This document shows, one piece after another, positions 1-9,660 of a stretch of DNA of 64,000 nucleotides (positions are counted from its first letter, which is position 1; each line of letters begins with the position of its first letter). Below the pieces are notes generated by a model. That model was given only the letters and a program-made list of their open reading frames with translations. It made no database searches and was not told the origin of the DNA. This DNA comes from a gamma proteobacterium symbiont of Taylorina sp. (GTDB lineage Bacteria; Pseudomonadota; Gammaproteobacteria; GRL18), in the NCBI GenBank assembly GCA_025655455.1, contig JAHXIV010000037.1, positions 186,001 to 250,000 of the forward strand, given 5' to 3'. Both the position numbers and the translations under genes were made by a program.

Positions 1-415
1 CCGGCAAGCCTGTTTTATAAGCAGCATTAAGTGAGTCATCAGACTGTAACGCATTTACATCATTGATCAAACCTGCACCCGCATGAGCTGCTTCTACCAT
101 GACTATTGCTTTACTGGTATCAATAGAAACAATAACATCCAGTTCCTGATTCAACTTCTCAATAACAGGGATCACACGATCCAGTTCTTCCGCCTCATTG
201 ACTTTCTGAGCACCAGGCTTGGTTGATTCTCCACCAATATCAATAATATCGGCTCCTTCCTGCAGCATTTTTTTGGCCTGAAGAAATGCTGAGTCGACAT
301 GAGTATAGAGGCCTCCGTCAGAAAATGAGTCTGGAGTCACATTTAAAATCCCCATCACAACAGGAGATGAGAGGTCAAGGGTTCGATTAGCACATTGGAA
401 AGATTGTCTGGTCAT
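1..415 (-). CDS. folP: Dihydropteroate synthase, C-terminal part cut off by window edge
   Basis: Dihydropteroate synthase joins p-aminobenzoate to dihydropterin pyrophosphate in cytoplasmic folate synthesis. The visible 138 residues carry the pterin-binding signature GILNVTPDSFSDGG at residues 22-35 and DIGGESTKPGA near residue 65, both hallmarks of the family. An SIDTSK motif and the following IND motif of the TIM barrel are also present. The ATG at 415 is chosen because it gives the usual short lead before the first barrel strand; the frame is open back to a stop at 454 but has no better start. The gene lies downstream of ftsH on the same strand, the usual gammaproteobacterial order (ftsH-folP-glmM). 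The last half of the protein lies outside the window. Confidence 0.95.
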   Translation of the reverse strand, partial: MTRQSFQCANRTLDLSSPVVMGILNVTPDSFSDGGLYTHVDSAFLQAKKMLQEGADIIDIGGESTKPGAQKVNEAEELDRVIPVIEKLNQELDVIVSIDTSKAIVMVEAAHAGAGLINDVNALQSDDSLNAAYKTGLP

Positions 416-480
416 ACTCAGCGGAGAACGGTCTAAAATATCGGCGTTAAATTATTTTAACTCCGATACCAGCCTATAAA

Positions 481-2451
481 TTAATGTTGATCAGCTGTTC
501 CATCTATCGACTTATCAGGATCATCAAAGCTTTCTTTTTTTTGTTCCTGACTGTCATCTACATCAGCTTGTTCATTACTGACACTGGCGTCATCATCTGA
601 ATCAGAAGAGTCATCAACATCTGACCAGCCTTTAGGCTCTCGTGGTTCTTTACCTGCCATAACATCATCAATCTGATCCCGATCAATAGTTTCATACTTC
701 ATCAAAGCATCCGTCATACTATGCAGTTTTTCCAGATTATCTTTCAGTATTTTTTCTGCACGATCATAATTTTTATCAATAAAACTGCGGATTTCTTCAT
801 CAATGATATGCGCAGTTTCATCAGAAACATTTTTATGCTTGGTCACTGAACGCCCCAGAAACACTTCCCCTTCATCTTCAGAATAAGCCAGTGGGCCTAA
901 TTTGGTTGATAAACCCCATTTGGTGACCATATTCCGAGCTAAATCTGTTGCTCGTTCGATATCATTACTGGCTCCGGTTGTGACTAAATCTGAACCATAA
1001 ATCAGCTCTTCTGCAATTCGCCCCCCAAATAAACTGGAAATCTGACTATTCAGCTGTTCCTTAGTCAAACTATAACGATCTTCCTCTGGTAAAAACATCG
1101 TTACACCTAAAGCTCGGCCACGAGGGATAATACTGACTTTATAAACCGGATCATGAGAAGGCACTAACAGACCCACAATTGCGTGACCTGCTTCATGATA
1201 AGCCGTCATTTTTTTCTCTTTATCTTTCATCACCATGGATTTACGTTCTGAACCCATCATAATTTTATCTTTTGCTTTTTCCAGATGTGCCATTGAAACT
1301 ACCCGTGCATCATCTTTGGCTGCAAATAAGGCGGCTTCATTCACTAAATTCGCTAAATCAGCACCGGAAAATCCGGGAGTTCCACGGGCAATATATTTCG
1401 GCTGAACATTGTCATCAATAGGTACTTTACGCAGGTGCACCTTTAGAATATGTTCACGTCCCTTGATATCAGGCAGCGGTACTACGACCTGACGGTCAAA
1501 ACGTCCAGGACGTAATAAAGCCGGATCCAGTACATCAGGCCGATTAGTCGCAGCAATAACAATCACACCTTCATTGCCTTCAAAACCGTCCATTTCAACC
1601 AGCAACTGATTCAGAGTCTGTTCGCGTTCATCATGCCCGCCGCCAAGACCTGCACCACGATGGCGACCAACTGCATCAATTTCATCAATAAAAATAATAC
1701 AAGGTGCATGTTTCTTGCCTTGTTCAAACATGTCACGAACACGTGAGGCACCAACACCGACAAACATCTCCACAAAGTCAGAGCCGGAAATGGTAAAGAA
1801 AGGCACTTTAGCCTCACCTGAAATTGCTTTGGCTAACAGAGTCTTACCTGTTCCGGGGTTACCCACCAATAAAACACCACGAGGAATTTTTCCACCCAGC
1901 TTGGTAAATTTTCCCGGGTCTTTAAGAAAATCGACTAATTCAGAAACTTCTTCCTTAGCTTCATCACAACCTGCCACATCAGCAAAAGAAATTTTTACCT
2001 GATCTTCACCAAGTAACCGTGCCTTACTCTTACCAAAAGACATAGGGCCGCCGCGACCACCGCCGCCGCCCTGCATCTGGCGCATAAAATAAACCCAGAT
2101 ACCAACAATTAAAAGAATAGGAAAAGAAGAAATAAACAATTGCACCAGTAAGCTTTGCTGCTGAGGCGGTTCACCAATAATCTGTACGTTTCTATCCAGT
2201 AAAATACCAATCAAAGCGCGATTATCAGTTTCCGGGCTGTAGGTAGTAAACTTTTTACCTTCCATCGAGTGACCTGTAATCACTCTACCCTCAATTTTAA
2301 CTTCATTAACTGAACCACGTTCAACATTCTGAATAAAATCAGAATAAGTCATATCTTTTGGCCCCTGAGTCGGGGTAAAATTACTAAAGACGGACATCAG
2401 GATGATACCAATAACCACCCAAAGCAAGATATTTTTTGTCATTTCGTTCAA
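481..2451 (-). CDS. ftsH: ATP-dependent zinc metalloprotease FtsH
   Basis: FtsH is the membrane-anchored AAA+ protease that degrades misfolded membrane proteins and short-lived cytoplasmic regulators. It has an N-terminal membrane segment (residues 8-22), a periplasmic FtsH-extracellular domain, a second membrane segment (about 103-123), then the AAA module with Walker A GNPGTGKT (197-204), Walker B IIFIDEID and the second region of homology RPGRFDR. The zinc site HEAGH lies near residue 420. The tail is very acidic and Asp/Ser-rich. The first codon is TTG at 2451 with a GGAG eight bases upstream; an in-frame ATG at 2442 is the alternative and gives an N-terminus closer to E. coli FtsH. Length (656) is normal. 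The gene sits between rlmE and folP. Confidence 0.98.
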   Translation of the reverse strand: MNEMTKNILLWVVIGIILMSVFSNFTPTQGPKDMTYSDFIQNVERGSVNEVKIEGRVITGHSMEGKKFTTYSPETDNRALIGILLDRNVQIIGEPPQQQSLLVQLFISSFPILLIVGIWVYFMRQMQGGGGGRGGPMSFGKSKARLLGEDQVKISFADVAGCDEAKEEVSELVDFLKDPGKFTKLGGKIPRGVLLVGNPGTGKTLLAKAISGEAKVPFFTISGSDFVEMFVGVGASRVRDMFEQGKKHAPCIIFIDEIDAVGRHRGAGLGGGHDEREQTLNQLLVEMDGFEGNEGVIVIAATNRPDVLDPALLRPGRFDRQVVVPLPDIKGREHILKVHLRKVPIDDNVQPKYIARGTPGFSGADLANLVNEAALFAAKDDARVVSMAHLEKAKDKIMMGSERKSMVMKDKEKKMTAYHEAGHAIVGLLVPSHDPVYKVSIIPRGRALGVTMFLPEEDRYSLTKEQLNSQISSLFGGRIAEELIYGSDLVTTGASNDIERATDLARNMVTKWGLSTKLGPLAYSEDEGEVFLGRSVTKHKNVSDETAHIIDEEIRSFIDKNYDRAEKILKDNLEKLHSMTDALMKYETIDRDQIDDVMAGKEPREPKGWSDVDDSSDSDDDASVSNEQADVDDSQEQKKESFDDPDKSIDGTADQH

Positions 2452-2530
2452 AACGAATACTCCAACGATTTCATTTATATACAGCGTTAAATTCAGCTAA
2501 AGGACTTAATATATGTAGCTAAAGGCTCCA

Positions 2531-3151
2531 TTATCCCTTAAACCCTTTTGCCAGTAAATAGACTTCTGATGAACGTGACCTTGATGCATCAGGTTTTCGT
2601 GTAATTACTTTTTGATAAGATTTTCTCAGTTCAGCCAACAAAGGCTGGAAGCCCTCGCCCTGAAATACCTTCATCAACAATGTACCTTCAGGTGTTAATA
2701 CCTGATTCGCCAAATCCATTGCCAATTCAAGCAGGTAAATACTTTTGGGCTGATCAACAGCCTTCACCCCTGTAATATTGGGTGCCATATCAGAAATTAC
2801 AAGATCTATCGGCTCATTATTTACTACGGTCAGCAATTCATTTAAAACAGCTTCTTCCCGAAAGTCACCCAAAACAAATTCAACCTGTGCCAGTTGATCC
2901 ATGGGTAAAATATCCAGAGCAACCACTTTTCCTTTACTGCCGACAAACTGTCGGGCAACCTGAGACCAGCCTCCAGGTGCAGATCCCAGATCAACAATAT
3001 TCATTCCAGGTTTAATAATTTTATCTTTTTGTTGAATTTGCAGCAGCTTATAAGCCGCACGGGAACGATAGCCATCCTGCTGTGACTTTAAAACATATTG
3101 ATCCTTAAAATGTTCCTGCAGCCACTCAGAACTGCTTTTACTGCGTCCCAT
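2531..3151 (-). CDS. rlmE: 23S rRNA (uridine-2'-O)-methyltransferase RlmE
   Basis: RlmE (RrmJ/FtsJ) methylates the 2'-OH of U2552 in the A-loop of 23S rRNA during 50S assembly. The SAM-binding loop DLGSAPGGWSQ is near residue 57. The catalytic K-D-K-E set is visible as the Lys of the early RSRAAYKL helix, VISDMAPN, LMKVFQGEGF and SSEVYLLA. The ATG at 3151 is preferred because MGRSKSSSEWLQEHF matches the family start; a TTG at 3160 would add three residues. It lies upstream of ftsH on the same strand, as in many Gammaproteobacteria, and is divergent from yhbY. Confidence 0.97.
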   Translation of the reverse strand: MGRSKSSSEWLQEHFKDQYVLKSQQDGYRSRAAYKLLQIQQKDKIIKPGMNIVDLGSAPGGWSQVARQFVGSKGKVVALDILPMDQLAQVEFVLGDFREEAVLNELLTVVNNEPIDLVISDMAPNITGVKAVDQPKSIYLLELAMDLANQVLTPEGTLLMKVFQGEGFQPLLAELRKSYQKVITRKPDASRSRSSEVYLLAKGFKG

Positions 3152-3191
3152 AGATAACAATACCTTCTAGATAATAAAGCAGTATTTTACC

Positions 3192-3220
3192 GTGAAAGTC
3201 TGATAAATTCACGGTATAAT
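3192..3220 (+). promoter_or_regulatory. Sigma-70-type promoter for yhbY
   Basis: A perfect -10 box TATAAT lies at 3215-3220. Seventeen bases upstream is GTGAAA (3192-3197), which matches the -35 consensus at four of six positions. The predicted start is about 30 bases before the yhbY ATG. It reads away from rlmE. Confidence 0.55.
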
Positions 3221-3255
3221 CACGTCTTCAACAAAAAAAGCTTAATGAGTCCTCT

Positions 3256-3552
3256 ATGTCGCTAAATAATAAACAAAACCGTTTTCTTCGTGCCCAGGCA
3301 CATTCTCTGAAACCAGTAGTCCTCATTGGTGGAGCAGGATTAACCGACAACGTCATCAATGAAATTCATCAGGCACTGGAAGATCATGAACTCATAAAAG
3401 TACGGGTCAATGCGGACGATAGAGAAGATAAAAAAGAAATGATTGAAAAAATCTCTCGTCAAACAGAATCAGAGCAAGTTCAAACTATTGGACATATTGG
3501 TATTTTTTATCGCCAGAACAAGAAAAATCCCCGTATTATATTTCCTAAATAA
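3256..3552 (+). CDS. yhbY: YhbY, CRM-domain ribosome assembly RNA-binding protein
   Basis: This is a single CRS1-YhbY (CRM) domain protein of 98 residues, the normal length for the family. YhbY associates with pre-50S ribosomal particles. The N-terminal LRAQAHSLKPVVLIGGAGL segment contains the conserved helix and the glycine-rich GxxG loop that binds RNA, followed by HELIKVRVN and a C-terminal GxIGIFYR strand. It is divergently transcribed from rlmE, the standard arrangement. Its stop codon lies four bases from the kbl stop on the other strand, so the two genes converge almost without a gap. Confidence 0.96.
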   Translation: MSLNNKQNRFLRAQAHSLKPVVLIGGAGLTDNVINEIHQALEDHELIKVRVNADDREDKKEMIEKISRQTESEQVQTIGHIGIFYRQNKKNPRIIFPK

Positions 3553-3556
3553 TGGT

Positions 3557-4756
3557 TTAAGTAACGGCTTTTAATTCCGCATAGGTTTGTGCAAATGCTG
3601 CTATGGCTTTATCCAGATCATCCCTGGTATGAGCTGCTGAAATTTGAGTTCGGATCCTCGCTTTGCCTTTTGCAACAACCGGAAAGAAAAATCCAATGGC
3701 ATAAATACCCCGTTCTAATAATTTCTGTGACATCTTTTGTGCCAAAACAGCATCCCCTAACATAACCGGCACAATAGGATGATCCCCCGGAGGCACATCA
3801 AAACCGGCCTTCTGCATCCCCTGACGAAAATAGTGTGTATTTTCCTCCAGACGGTCACGTAATTCTGTTGATTTAGAAAGCATGTCCAACACTTTAATTG
3901 AGGCAGCGCAAATAGCAGGCGCAACTGTATTAGAAAACAGATAGGGGCGGGAACGCTGACGCAACAGATCAATAATTTCTTTACGTCCCGCTGTATAACC
4001 TCCTGAGGCTCCTCCTAATGCTTTACCAAAAGTGCCGGTAATGATATCTACCCGATCTATAACATCATGGTACTCATGCACACCACGACCATTTTTACCC
4101 ATAAAACCAACTGCATGACAATCATCGTGGTGCACCATAGCATCATATTTATCCGCCAGATCACAGATCTTATCCAGCTGTGCAATCGTACCGTCCATGG
4201 AAAATACGCCATCGGTGGTAATCAATATACGCCGCGCACCACCAGCTTTAGCTTCTTGAAGCATTTTCTCAAGATCAGCCATATCATTATTATTGTATCG
4301 AAAACGCGCGGCTTTACATAAGCGCACGCCATCAATAATCGAGGCATGGTTTAATTCATCAGAAATAATCGCATCTTCTTTAGATAAAATAGTTTCAAAA
4401 AGTCCGGTATTGGCATCAAAGCAGGCAGCATAAAGAATGGTTTCTTCCATGCTCAGAAACTCAGAAACCTTATTTTCAAGGGTTTTATGAATGGTTTGAG
4501 TTCCGCAAATAAAACGCACAGAAGATAAACCAAAACCCCATTGATCATAACTTGCCTTAGCTGCCTGAATAATTTCTGCATTATTGGCCAGCCCCAGATA
4601 ATTATTAGCACACATATTGATCACTTCACGACCATCATCCAAAGTAATATCATTTTTCTGCTCAGAAGCAATCACACGTTCAGATTTCCACAGTCCTGCA
4701 GTTTTTATTTCCAGCAGATCCCGGGTCAGACTTTCCTTAGCACTTTTATAGCTCAT
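3557..4756 (-). CDS. kbl: 2-amino-3-ketobutyrate CoA ligase (glycine C-acetyltransferase)
   Basis: Kbl is a PLP enzyme that cleaves 2-amino-3-oxobutyrate with CoA into glycine and acetyl-CoA, the second step of threonine degradation. The protein (399 residues) shows the alpha-oxoamine synthase pattern: NNYLGLANN near the N-terminus, [17 protein letters not shown], and the PLP lysine in [15 protein letters not shown]. It starts 15 bases downstream of tdh, and the two form the classical tdh-kbl operon. Confidence 0.98.
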   Translation of the reverse strand: MSYKSAKESLTRDLLEIKTAGLWKSERVIASEQKNDITLDDGREVINMCANNYLGLANNAEIIQAAKASYDQWGFGLSSVRFICGTQTIHKTLENKVSEFLSMEETILYAACFDANTGLFETILSKEDAIISDELNHASIIDGVRLCKAARFRYNNNDMADLEKMLQEAKAGGARRILITTDGVFSMDGTIAQLDKICDLADKYDAMVHHDDCHAVGFMGKNGRGVHEYHDVIDRVDIITGTFGKALGGASGGYTAGRKEIIDLLRQRSRPYLFSNTVAPAICAASIKVLDMLSKSTELRDRLEENTHYFRQGMQKAGFDVPPGDHPIVPVMLGDAVLAQKMSQKLLERGIYAIGFFFPVVAKGKARIRTQISAAHTRDDLDKAIAAFAQTYAELKAVT

Positions 4757-4771
4757 ATCTGTTCCTCTTAT

Positions 4772-5809
4772 CTAATCCCAGTTAAGAATAACCTTGCCTG
4801 ACTGTCCTGAGCGCATCACATCAATACCCTGCTGAAAATCAGTATAATGAAATCGATGGGTAATAATTTTTTCCAACGGGATATGACTTTGTACCATCAT
4901 CACGCCCTTATACCAGGTCTCAAATATTTCCCGACCATAAATACCTTTAATGAACAACCCTTTAAAAACTACTTTTTCCCAATCGATACCTGTGCCATTA
5001 GGCATAATAGCCAGCATAGCAATACTGCCGCCATTAATCATATTAGCTAACATATCCTTAAAGGCATGAGGTGAACCTGACATTTCCAAACCCACATCAA
5101 AGCCCTCAAGAATCCCCAGACTACACATAAATTCTTTAGTAATTGTCTCATTTTTGACATTCATAGTAATCGCTCGGGGAACAATTTCTTTGGCCAGATT
5201 CAGGCGATAATCATTGAGGTCAGTAATCACAATATTACGCGCCCCGCAGTGAGAAGCCACCATTGCAGCCATAATGCCTATTGGGCCAGCTCCGGTAATC
5301 AGCACATCTTCACCCACCATGTTAAAGGAAAGTGCTGTATGAATCGCATTGCCATAGGGATCAAAACAGGCAAGTACCTCTGTGGATATTTTGGTATTGG
5401 GTCGAAATACATTTTTGGCAGGAATAGATAAATACTCAGCAAAACAGCCTGTTCGATTCACTCCAATACCAATCGTATTAGGACAAAGGTGTCGTCTGCC
5501 TGCCAGACAATTCCGACAGCGTTCACAAACAATATGCCCCTCACCGGAAACAATATCACCCACATTCAGTTCAGTCACATTACTACCGACTTCAGCCACA
5601 ACACCGGCAAACTCATGACCGATTGTCATGGGAACAGGGATTGTTTTTTGCGCCCATTTATCCCAGTTATAAATATGGATATCGGTACCACAAATCGCTG
5701 TTTTCTGAATTTTAACCAAGACATCATTATTACCCACATCAGGAAGCGGAACATCTTCCAGCCAGAGTCCCTCTTTTGCATATTTTTTTACCAATGCCTT
5801 CATCATCAT
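4772..5809 (-). CDS. tdh: L-threonine 3-dehydrogenase
   Basis: Tdh oxidises L-threonine with NAD+ to 2-amino-3-oxobutyrate, which Kbl then cleaves. It is a zinc-dependent medium-chain dehydrogenase (345 residues). The catalytic zinc Cys is in [10 protein letters not shown], the structural zinc uses the four cysteines of [15 protein letters not shown], and the [10 protein letters not shown] loop binds NAD. Three ATG codons in a row (5809, 5806, 5803) precede the family start MKALVKKY. The GAG upstream is best spaced for the second or third of them, so the true start may be up to two codons shorter. Confidence 0.98.
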   Translation of the reverse strand: MMMKALVKKYAKEGLWLEDVPLPDVGNNDVLVKIQKTAICGTDIHIYNWDKWAQKTIPVPMTIGHEFAGVVAEVGSNVTELNVGDIVSGEGHIVCERCRNCLAGRRHLCPNTIGIGVNRTGCFAEYLSIPAKNVFRPNTKISTEVLACFDPYGNAIHTALSFNMVGEDVLITGAGPIGIMAAMVASHCGARNIVITDLNDYRLNLAKEIVPRAITMNVKNETITKEFMCSLGILEGFDVGLEMSGSPHAFKDMLANMINGGSIAMLAIMPNGTGIDWEKVVFKGLFIKGIYGREIFETWYKGVMMVQSHIPLEKIITHRFHYTDFQQGIDVMRSGQSGKVILNWD

Positions 5810-6017
5810 GATCTCATTAATTTAAATTTTAAATAATTAGTGATGATAATTATATGAAATAATCAGCCTTATACATAGACAAATTATTGATTAGTGATCT
5901 TTTTTCTCACACAGTGCGTTAATATCAAGCAGACTCACTATAGTTCTATTATGAAACCAGCTTCAAATAAGTTAGAATCATCCTATATTCTTCATTGATA
6001 TACAGGAAATTTTTTAC

Positions 6018-7136
6018 ATGACTCAATCGAAACGAATAGCTTCTATTGACTGGATGCGCGGTTTTGTCATGATATTTATGGTTCTGGATCATGTATCTAT
6101 GGTATACAATGTCAACCATATCGGCACAGATTCAGCCGCTAAATATGTTAGCGGCACAGCCTTACCTGCTTTTGAATTTTTTAGCCGCTGGCTTACTCAC
6201 TTATGTGCACCGGTATTTGTATTCCTGGCTGGTACCGCTTTGGCTATTAGTGTGGAGCGCAAAGTTGCCAAAGGAATTGACAGCTGGCAAATTGACAAAG
6301 ACATTCTGCTTCGCGGGGCTTTTATTGCCTTGCTTGATCCCACCATCATTTCATTCTTTTCAGGAAAAATAACCATACAGGTATTATATGCTATTGGTGC
6401 AGCGATGATGTGTATGGCATTATTACGACGCTTTTCCAGCACTTTTTTAATCCTTTTGGCATGCGCATGGATTGCCTTTGGTGAATTGCTGACGACTCAG
6501 GGCTGGCCGCCTGGGCAGGGCAGCGCCTCAATTATAAAGGCATTACTCTATGCAACTTATTCATCATCCGACATGGTGATCATGTATCCATTACTTCCCT
6601 GGTTAGCCATGATGGTTTTAGGCTGGGTATTTGGTCGTTATTTACTGGACTATAAAGAAGGAAAAACCAGCATTGATCCTGTACGTTTGCTACTGGGGCT
6701 TGGAATTTCAGCACTTCTTGCCTACTTTTTTATACGTTATTATAACGGTTATGGCAATATGCTGTTATACCGGGATAATAATAGCTGGCAGCAATGGCTC
6801 CATGTTAGCAAGTACCCGCCATCTGCTTCATTTACTTTTCTTGAATTAGGCTTGATGTCAGTTATTCTTGCTCTTATGATTTTTATTGAACCTATTATCG
6901 GAGTACGCCAGAATGGTGTTTTACTGGTCTTCGGTCAAACAGCCATGATATTTTATCTGGTACACCGCATCATCCTTACCGGTTCCGGTACCTATGGTGG
7001 TTTACGGGATATTTCAGATTTATATACTGCTTATCTTGTTACTATTATCATACTGGTTTTACTTTATCCTTTTTGTTTATGGTACCGGGGTTTTAAAGCC
7101 AGACATCGCGACTCAATCTGGTTGAAGTATTTATAA
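6018..7136 (+). CDS. DUF1624/HGSNAT-like multipass membrane acyltransferase
   Basis: This 372-residue inner-membrane protein has about ten hydrophobic segments. The N-terminal RIASIDWMRGFVMIFMVLDH block has the Arg-x-x-x-x-Asp and Asp-His pattern of the heparan-alpha-glucosaminide N-acetyltransferase catalytic family (DUF1624), whose members move acyl groups from cytoplasmic donors to sugars or similar acceptors. The substrate cannot be read from the sequence. An AraC-family regulator follows 13 bases downstream on the same strand, so the two are probably cotranscribed and the regulator may control this enzyme. Confidence 0.8.
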   Translation: MTQSKRIASIDWMRGFVMIFMVLDHVSMVYNVNHIGTDSAAKYVSGTALPAFEFFSRWLTHLCAPVFVFLAGTALAISVERKVAKGIDSWQIDKDILLRGAFIALLDPTIISFFSGKITIQVLYAIGAAMMCMALLRRFSSTFLILLACAWIAFGELLTTQGWPPGQGSASIIKALLYATYSSSDMVIMYPLLPWLAMMVLGWVFGRYLLDYKEGKTSIDPVRLLLGLGISALLAYFFIRYYNGYGNMLLYRDNNSWQQWLHVSKYPPSASFTFLELGLMSVILALMIFIEPIIGVRQNGVLLVFGQTAMIFYLVHRIILTGSGTYGGLRDISDLYTAYLVTIIILVLLYPFCLWYRGFKARHRDSIWLKYL

Positions 7137-7149
7137 CAGGAGCTTTAAT

Positions 7150-8148
7150 TTGACAGATAGCTGCCTGCCTCCTCATATTATTTATAAAATTCTTTGTTCG
7201 TATAATATTGATTCCATTGCACTTTTTAAAAACCATGGTATTAAATATCAGCATAATAACCAGGCAATTTCCCGGGTAGATTGCAGCAAAGTTGCTGCTG
7301 TCTGGCAGGAAGCCGAACAATTAATAAAGGATAAAAGTTTTGGCTTGAAAGCCGGAGAATACTGGCATCCATCCTATATGAATGCCCTTGGATATGCCTG
7401 GCTGGCCAGTAGCTCTCTCTACACTGCCTTCTACCGTATGCAGCGCTTTTCAAAAATTATTGCCAGTTCTCTTAAAATTAATATTATTGAAGATAATGAC
7501 TTGTTTATTATCCGGCTCGGGATTCAATATTTTGCAAAGAATCGTCCTTTAGTTGATGCCTTAATGTCAATAATTATGACCATGTGCCGTACTAACTACG
7601 GTAATCATTTACAACCATTACGTACAACTTTTCAATACCAGCAACCGCATAATCTCAATTACTATCAAGCAATTTTTGGTTCTGACATCTTATTTCATCA
7701 TGCCTACAACTCTATTATATTTCATATAGACACGGTAAAAGAACCATTGCTCAGTGGTCATGCAGAATACGCATTATTTCATGAAAAGGCTGTTATTGAT
7801 TATTTAAAGCAGATGGATGAACCCACATTTGTTGATAAAGTCAAACAGCAAATAGCTACCCAATTAGCTTCCGGAAATGTCACAGCGATTAATATTGCTG
7901 AAAGTTTATTTATCACCACCAAACAATTACAACGGAAATTAAAAACAGAGCAGTTAACATTTAAAATTTTAGTAGATGAAGTTCGTGAAAATACCGCCTG
8001 CCTGTATTTAAAAGATCCAAAATTAAGTTTAATAGAAATTGCCTTTATGCTCGGCTTTTCAGAAGTCAGTTCTTTTTCCCGTGCATTTAAACGTTATAAA
8101 AGCTTATCCCCTAAAGAATACCGAATTAAAAACCTGACTTCAACCTAG
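7150..8148 (+). CDS. AraC-family transcriptional regulator
   Basis: This 332-residue regulator has an N-terminal Arabinose_bd-type ligand domain (about residues 15-190) and a C-terminal AraC helix-turn-helix pair (about 230-328) ending in the family signature around EIAFMLGFSEVSSFSRAFKR. The start is TTG at 7150, supported by AGGAG at 7138-7142 with a seven-base spacer. It lies directly downstream of the DUF1624 membrane protein. The inducer is unknown. Confidence 0.9.
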   Translation: MTDSCLPPHIIYKILCSYNIDSIALFKNHGIKYQHNNQAISRVDCSKVAAVWQEAEQLIKDKSFGLKAGEYWHPSYMNALGYAWLASSSLYTAFYRMQRFSKIIASSLKINIIEDNDLFIIRLGIQYFAKNRPLVDALMSIIMTMCRTNYGNHLQPLRTTFQYQQPHNLNYYQAIFGSDILFHHAYNSIIFHIDTVKEPLLSGHAEYALFHEKAVIDYLKQMDEPTFVDKVKQQIATQLASGNVTAINIAESLFITTKQLQRKLKTEQLTFKILVDEVRENTACLYLKDPKLSLIEIAFMLGFSEVSSFSRAFKRYKSLSPKEYRIKNLTST

Positions 8149-8266
8149 AAGCTTGTCCGAGAATAAATGTCCATGAAAGACATATGATTGTCCCAAATTG
8201 TCATGAAATTTGTAATTAATTTCTATATAATTGTTTCATTCTTTAATTTGAGATGAGGGCAAGAAA

Positions 8267-8710
8267 ATGAATTCAGTTAGCAGCGTTTATAGTAGTAATT
8301 ATCTGGACATGGTTCATCAGGCAACACGACGCAATACACTGACTCAGGTTGTTGATGCAAAACAATCAGGTAACTCCGTTGATGTTGAAAAACTTCAACA
8401 GTCCAATCAGGAATTAAGAGACAATGCCAGAGAGACAGGTGTTGAGTTATATTCTCAAAAATTGACTAAACAAGCTTTTGAGACTTATGCAAATGCAGCT
8501 CAAAATACGCCTGACTATTCAAATACCAATTCAAGTTCTGATTCCAGCGAGAGCAGCTCTGTTTATAGTTTTGATGCTCAGCAAGTCAATGACATGAGGC
8601 AGACAGCCCAGAAAAGAGCCTTTGCTGCTTCATATTATGATAATCAGACTTCTCAACCACAACCTGCTGAACCAGATTTCGCTACCAGACCAGTTAGTGT
8701 CTATGTTTGA
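8267..8710 (+). CDS. Hypothetical Ser/Gln-rich protein
   Basis: I do not recognise this 147-residue protein. It has no signal peptide and no membrane segment. Residues 1-85 look helical and polar, with several Gln and Asn. Residues 86-105 are a Ser/Asn-rich linker, and the rest ends in a Pro-containing tail with the terminus VSVYV. A GAGG-containing site lies about ten bases before the ATG. Codon use resembles the neighbours, so it is probably a real gene. It is flanked by an AraC regulator and grxD, which give no functional clue. Confidence 0.65.
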   Translation: MNSVSSVYSSNYLDMVHQATRRNTLTQVVDAKQSGNSVDVEKLQQSNQELRDNARETGVELYSQKLTKQAFETYANAAQNTPDYSNTNSSSDSSESSSVYSFDAQQVNDMRQTAQKRAFAASYYDNQTSQPQPAEPDFATRPVSVYV

Positions 8711-8736
8711 TAAAAGCCTGTAGAAACAGGGATAAC

Positions 8737-9066
8737 TTATGTATTTTCGGTTGTTCCTGCTGCTGCTTCACAGGCAGTTTTTAACTGACCATTCTGGAAC
8801 ATTTCCAGAACAATATCACAACCACCTACCAGCTCATGGTCAATATAAATCTGAGGGAATGTCGGCCAGTCAGCATAACGGGGCAAATTTTCAAAAATTT
8901 CAGGATCTTGTAAAACGTTGACATAGGCAAATTCAACACCCGTCTTCATTAAGGCTTCACTAGCACGAGATGAAAAACCACAAGAAGGCAATTGTGGTGT
9001 ACCTTTCATAAAAATTACAATATTATTATTTTTTACTGCATCATCAATACGTTGCATAACATCCAT
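8737..9066 (-). CDS. grxD: Monothiol glutaredoxin GrxD (Grx4)
   Basis: This is a 109-residue CGFS-type monothiol glutaredoxin. The active-site PSCGFSSRA is near residue 28 and the glutathione-binding WPTFPQIYI and GGCDIVLEM motifs follow. These proteins bind a [2Fe-2S] cluster with glutathione and pass it on during iron-sulfur protein assembly. The length and motif order fit E. coli GrxD. It is preceded by a clear gap and appears to be a single-gene unit. Confidence 0.97.
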   Translation of the reverse strand: MDVMQRIDDAVKNNNIVIFMKGTPQLPSCGFSSRASEALMKTGVEFAYVNVLQDPEIFENLPRYADWPTFPQIYIDHELVGGCDIVLEMFQNGQLKTACEAAAGTTENT

Positions 9067-9189
9067 GGTAAAAACCTCATGATTAAATTAGAAAAGTGTT
9101 TCAGATAAAGCTAATATTGGGATAATCCAGGCAAATTTCAAGTTTGACTGAGGGATCATAATACTTCAGATTTATTGATGTCAGACAGG

Positions 9190-9624
9190 CTAAAAATCTA
9201 CTTTTTTACGTAATGCCTTTTGCCTGCCACTTTTTGTTTTACGATCCATACGTCGCTGTTGTGAACCACGGGTGGGTCTGGTTGCTCTACGCTTTTTTTT
9301 AATAAGCATTGCTTTACGAATAATAATCACCAGTCGACATAATGCATCTTCACGATTTTTATCCTGGGTTCGATATCTTTGCGCCTTAAGAATAATAATA
9401 CCATCAGCAGTGATATGGTGATCTTTAATGTGCAGAAGTTTTTCTTTATAAGTATCCGGTAATGATGAGGCATTAATATCAAAGCGTAAATGGACTGCGC
9501 TGGAGACTTTATTCACATTCTGTCCACCAGCACCCTGCGCCCGGATAAAGCTCATATCAATATCATTGATTGATATTGTCATTTGATTAGAAATCTGCAA
9601 TATTGAAGCATAATCATTGTTCAT
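9190..9624 (-). CDS. arfB: Ribosome-rescue peptidyl-tRNA hydrolase ArfB
   Basis: ArfB (YaeJ) hydrolyses peptidyl-tRNA on stalled ribosomes without a stop codon. The catalytic loop RAQGAGGQNVNKVSSAVHLRFD carries the GGQ motif, and the C-terminus is a strongly basic tail (RRATRPTRG to KALRKKVDF) of the type that enters the empty mRNA channel. It lacks the codon-recognition domains of RF1/RF2. The N-terminus is about 14 residues longer than E. coli ArfB, so the start could instead be the internal ATG at 9582. Confidence 0.94.
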   Translation of the reverse strand: MNNDYASILQISNQMTISINDIDMSFIRAQGAGGQNVNKVSSAVHLRFDINASSLPDTYKEKLLHIKDHHITADGIIILKAQRYRTQDKNREDALCRLVIIIRKAMLIKKKRRATRPTRGSQQRRMDRKTKSGRQKALRKKVDF

Positions 9625-9660
9625 TGCAAAGTAACAACTCCTGCATTTAAATTTGGATAT

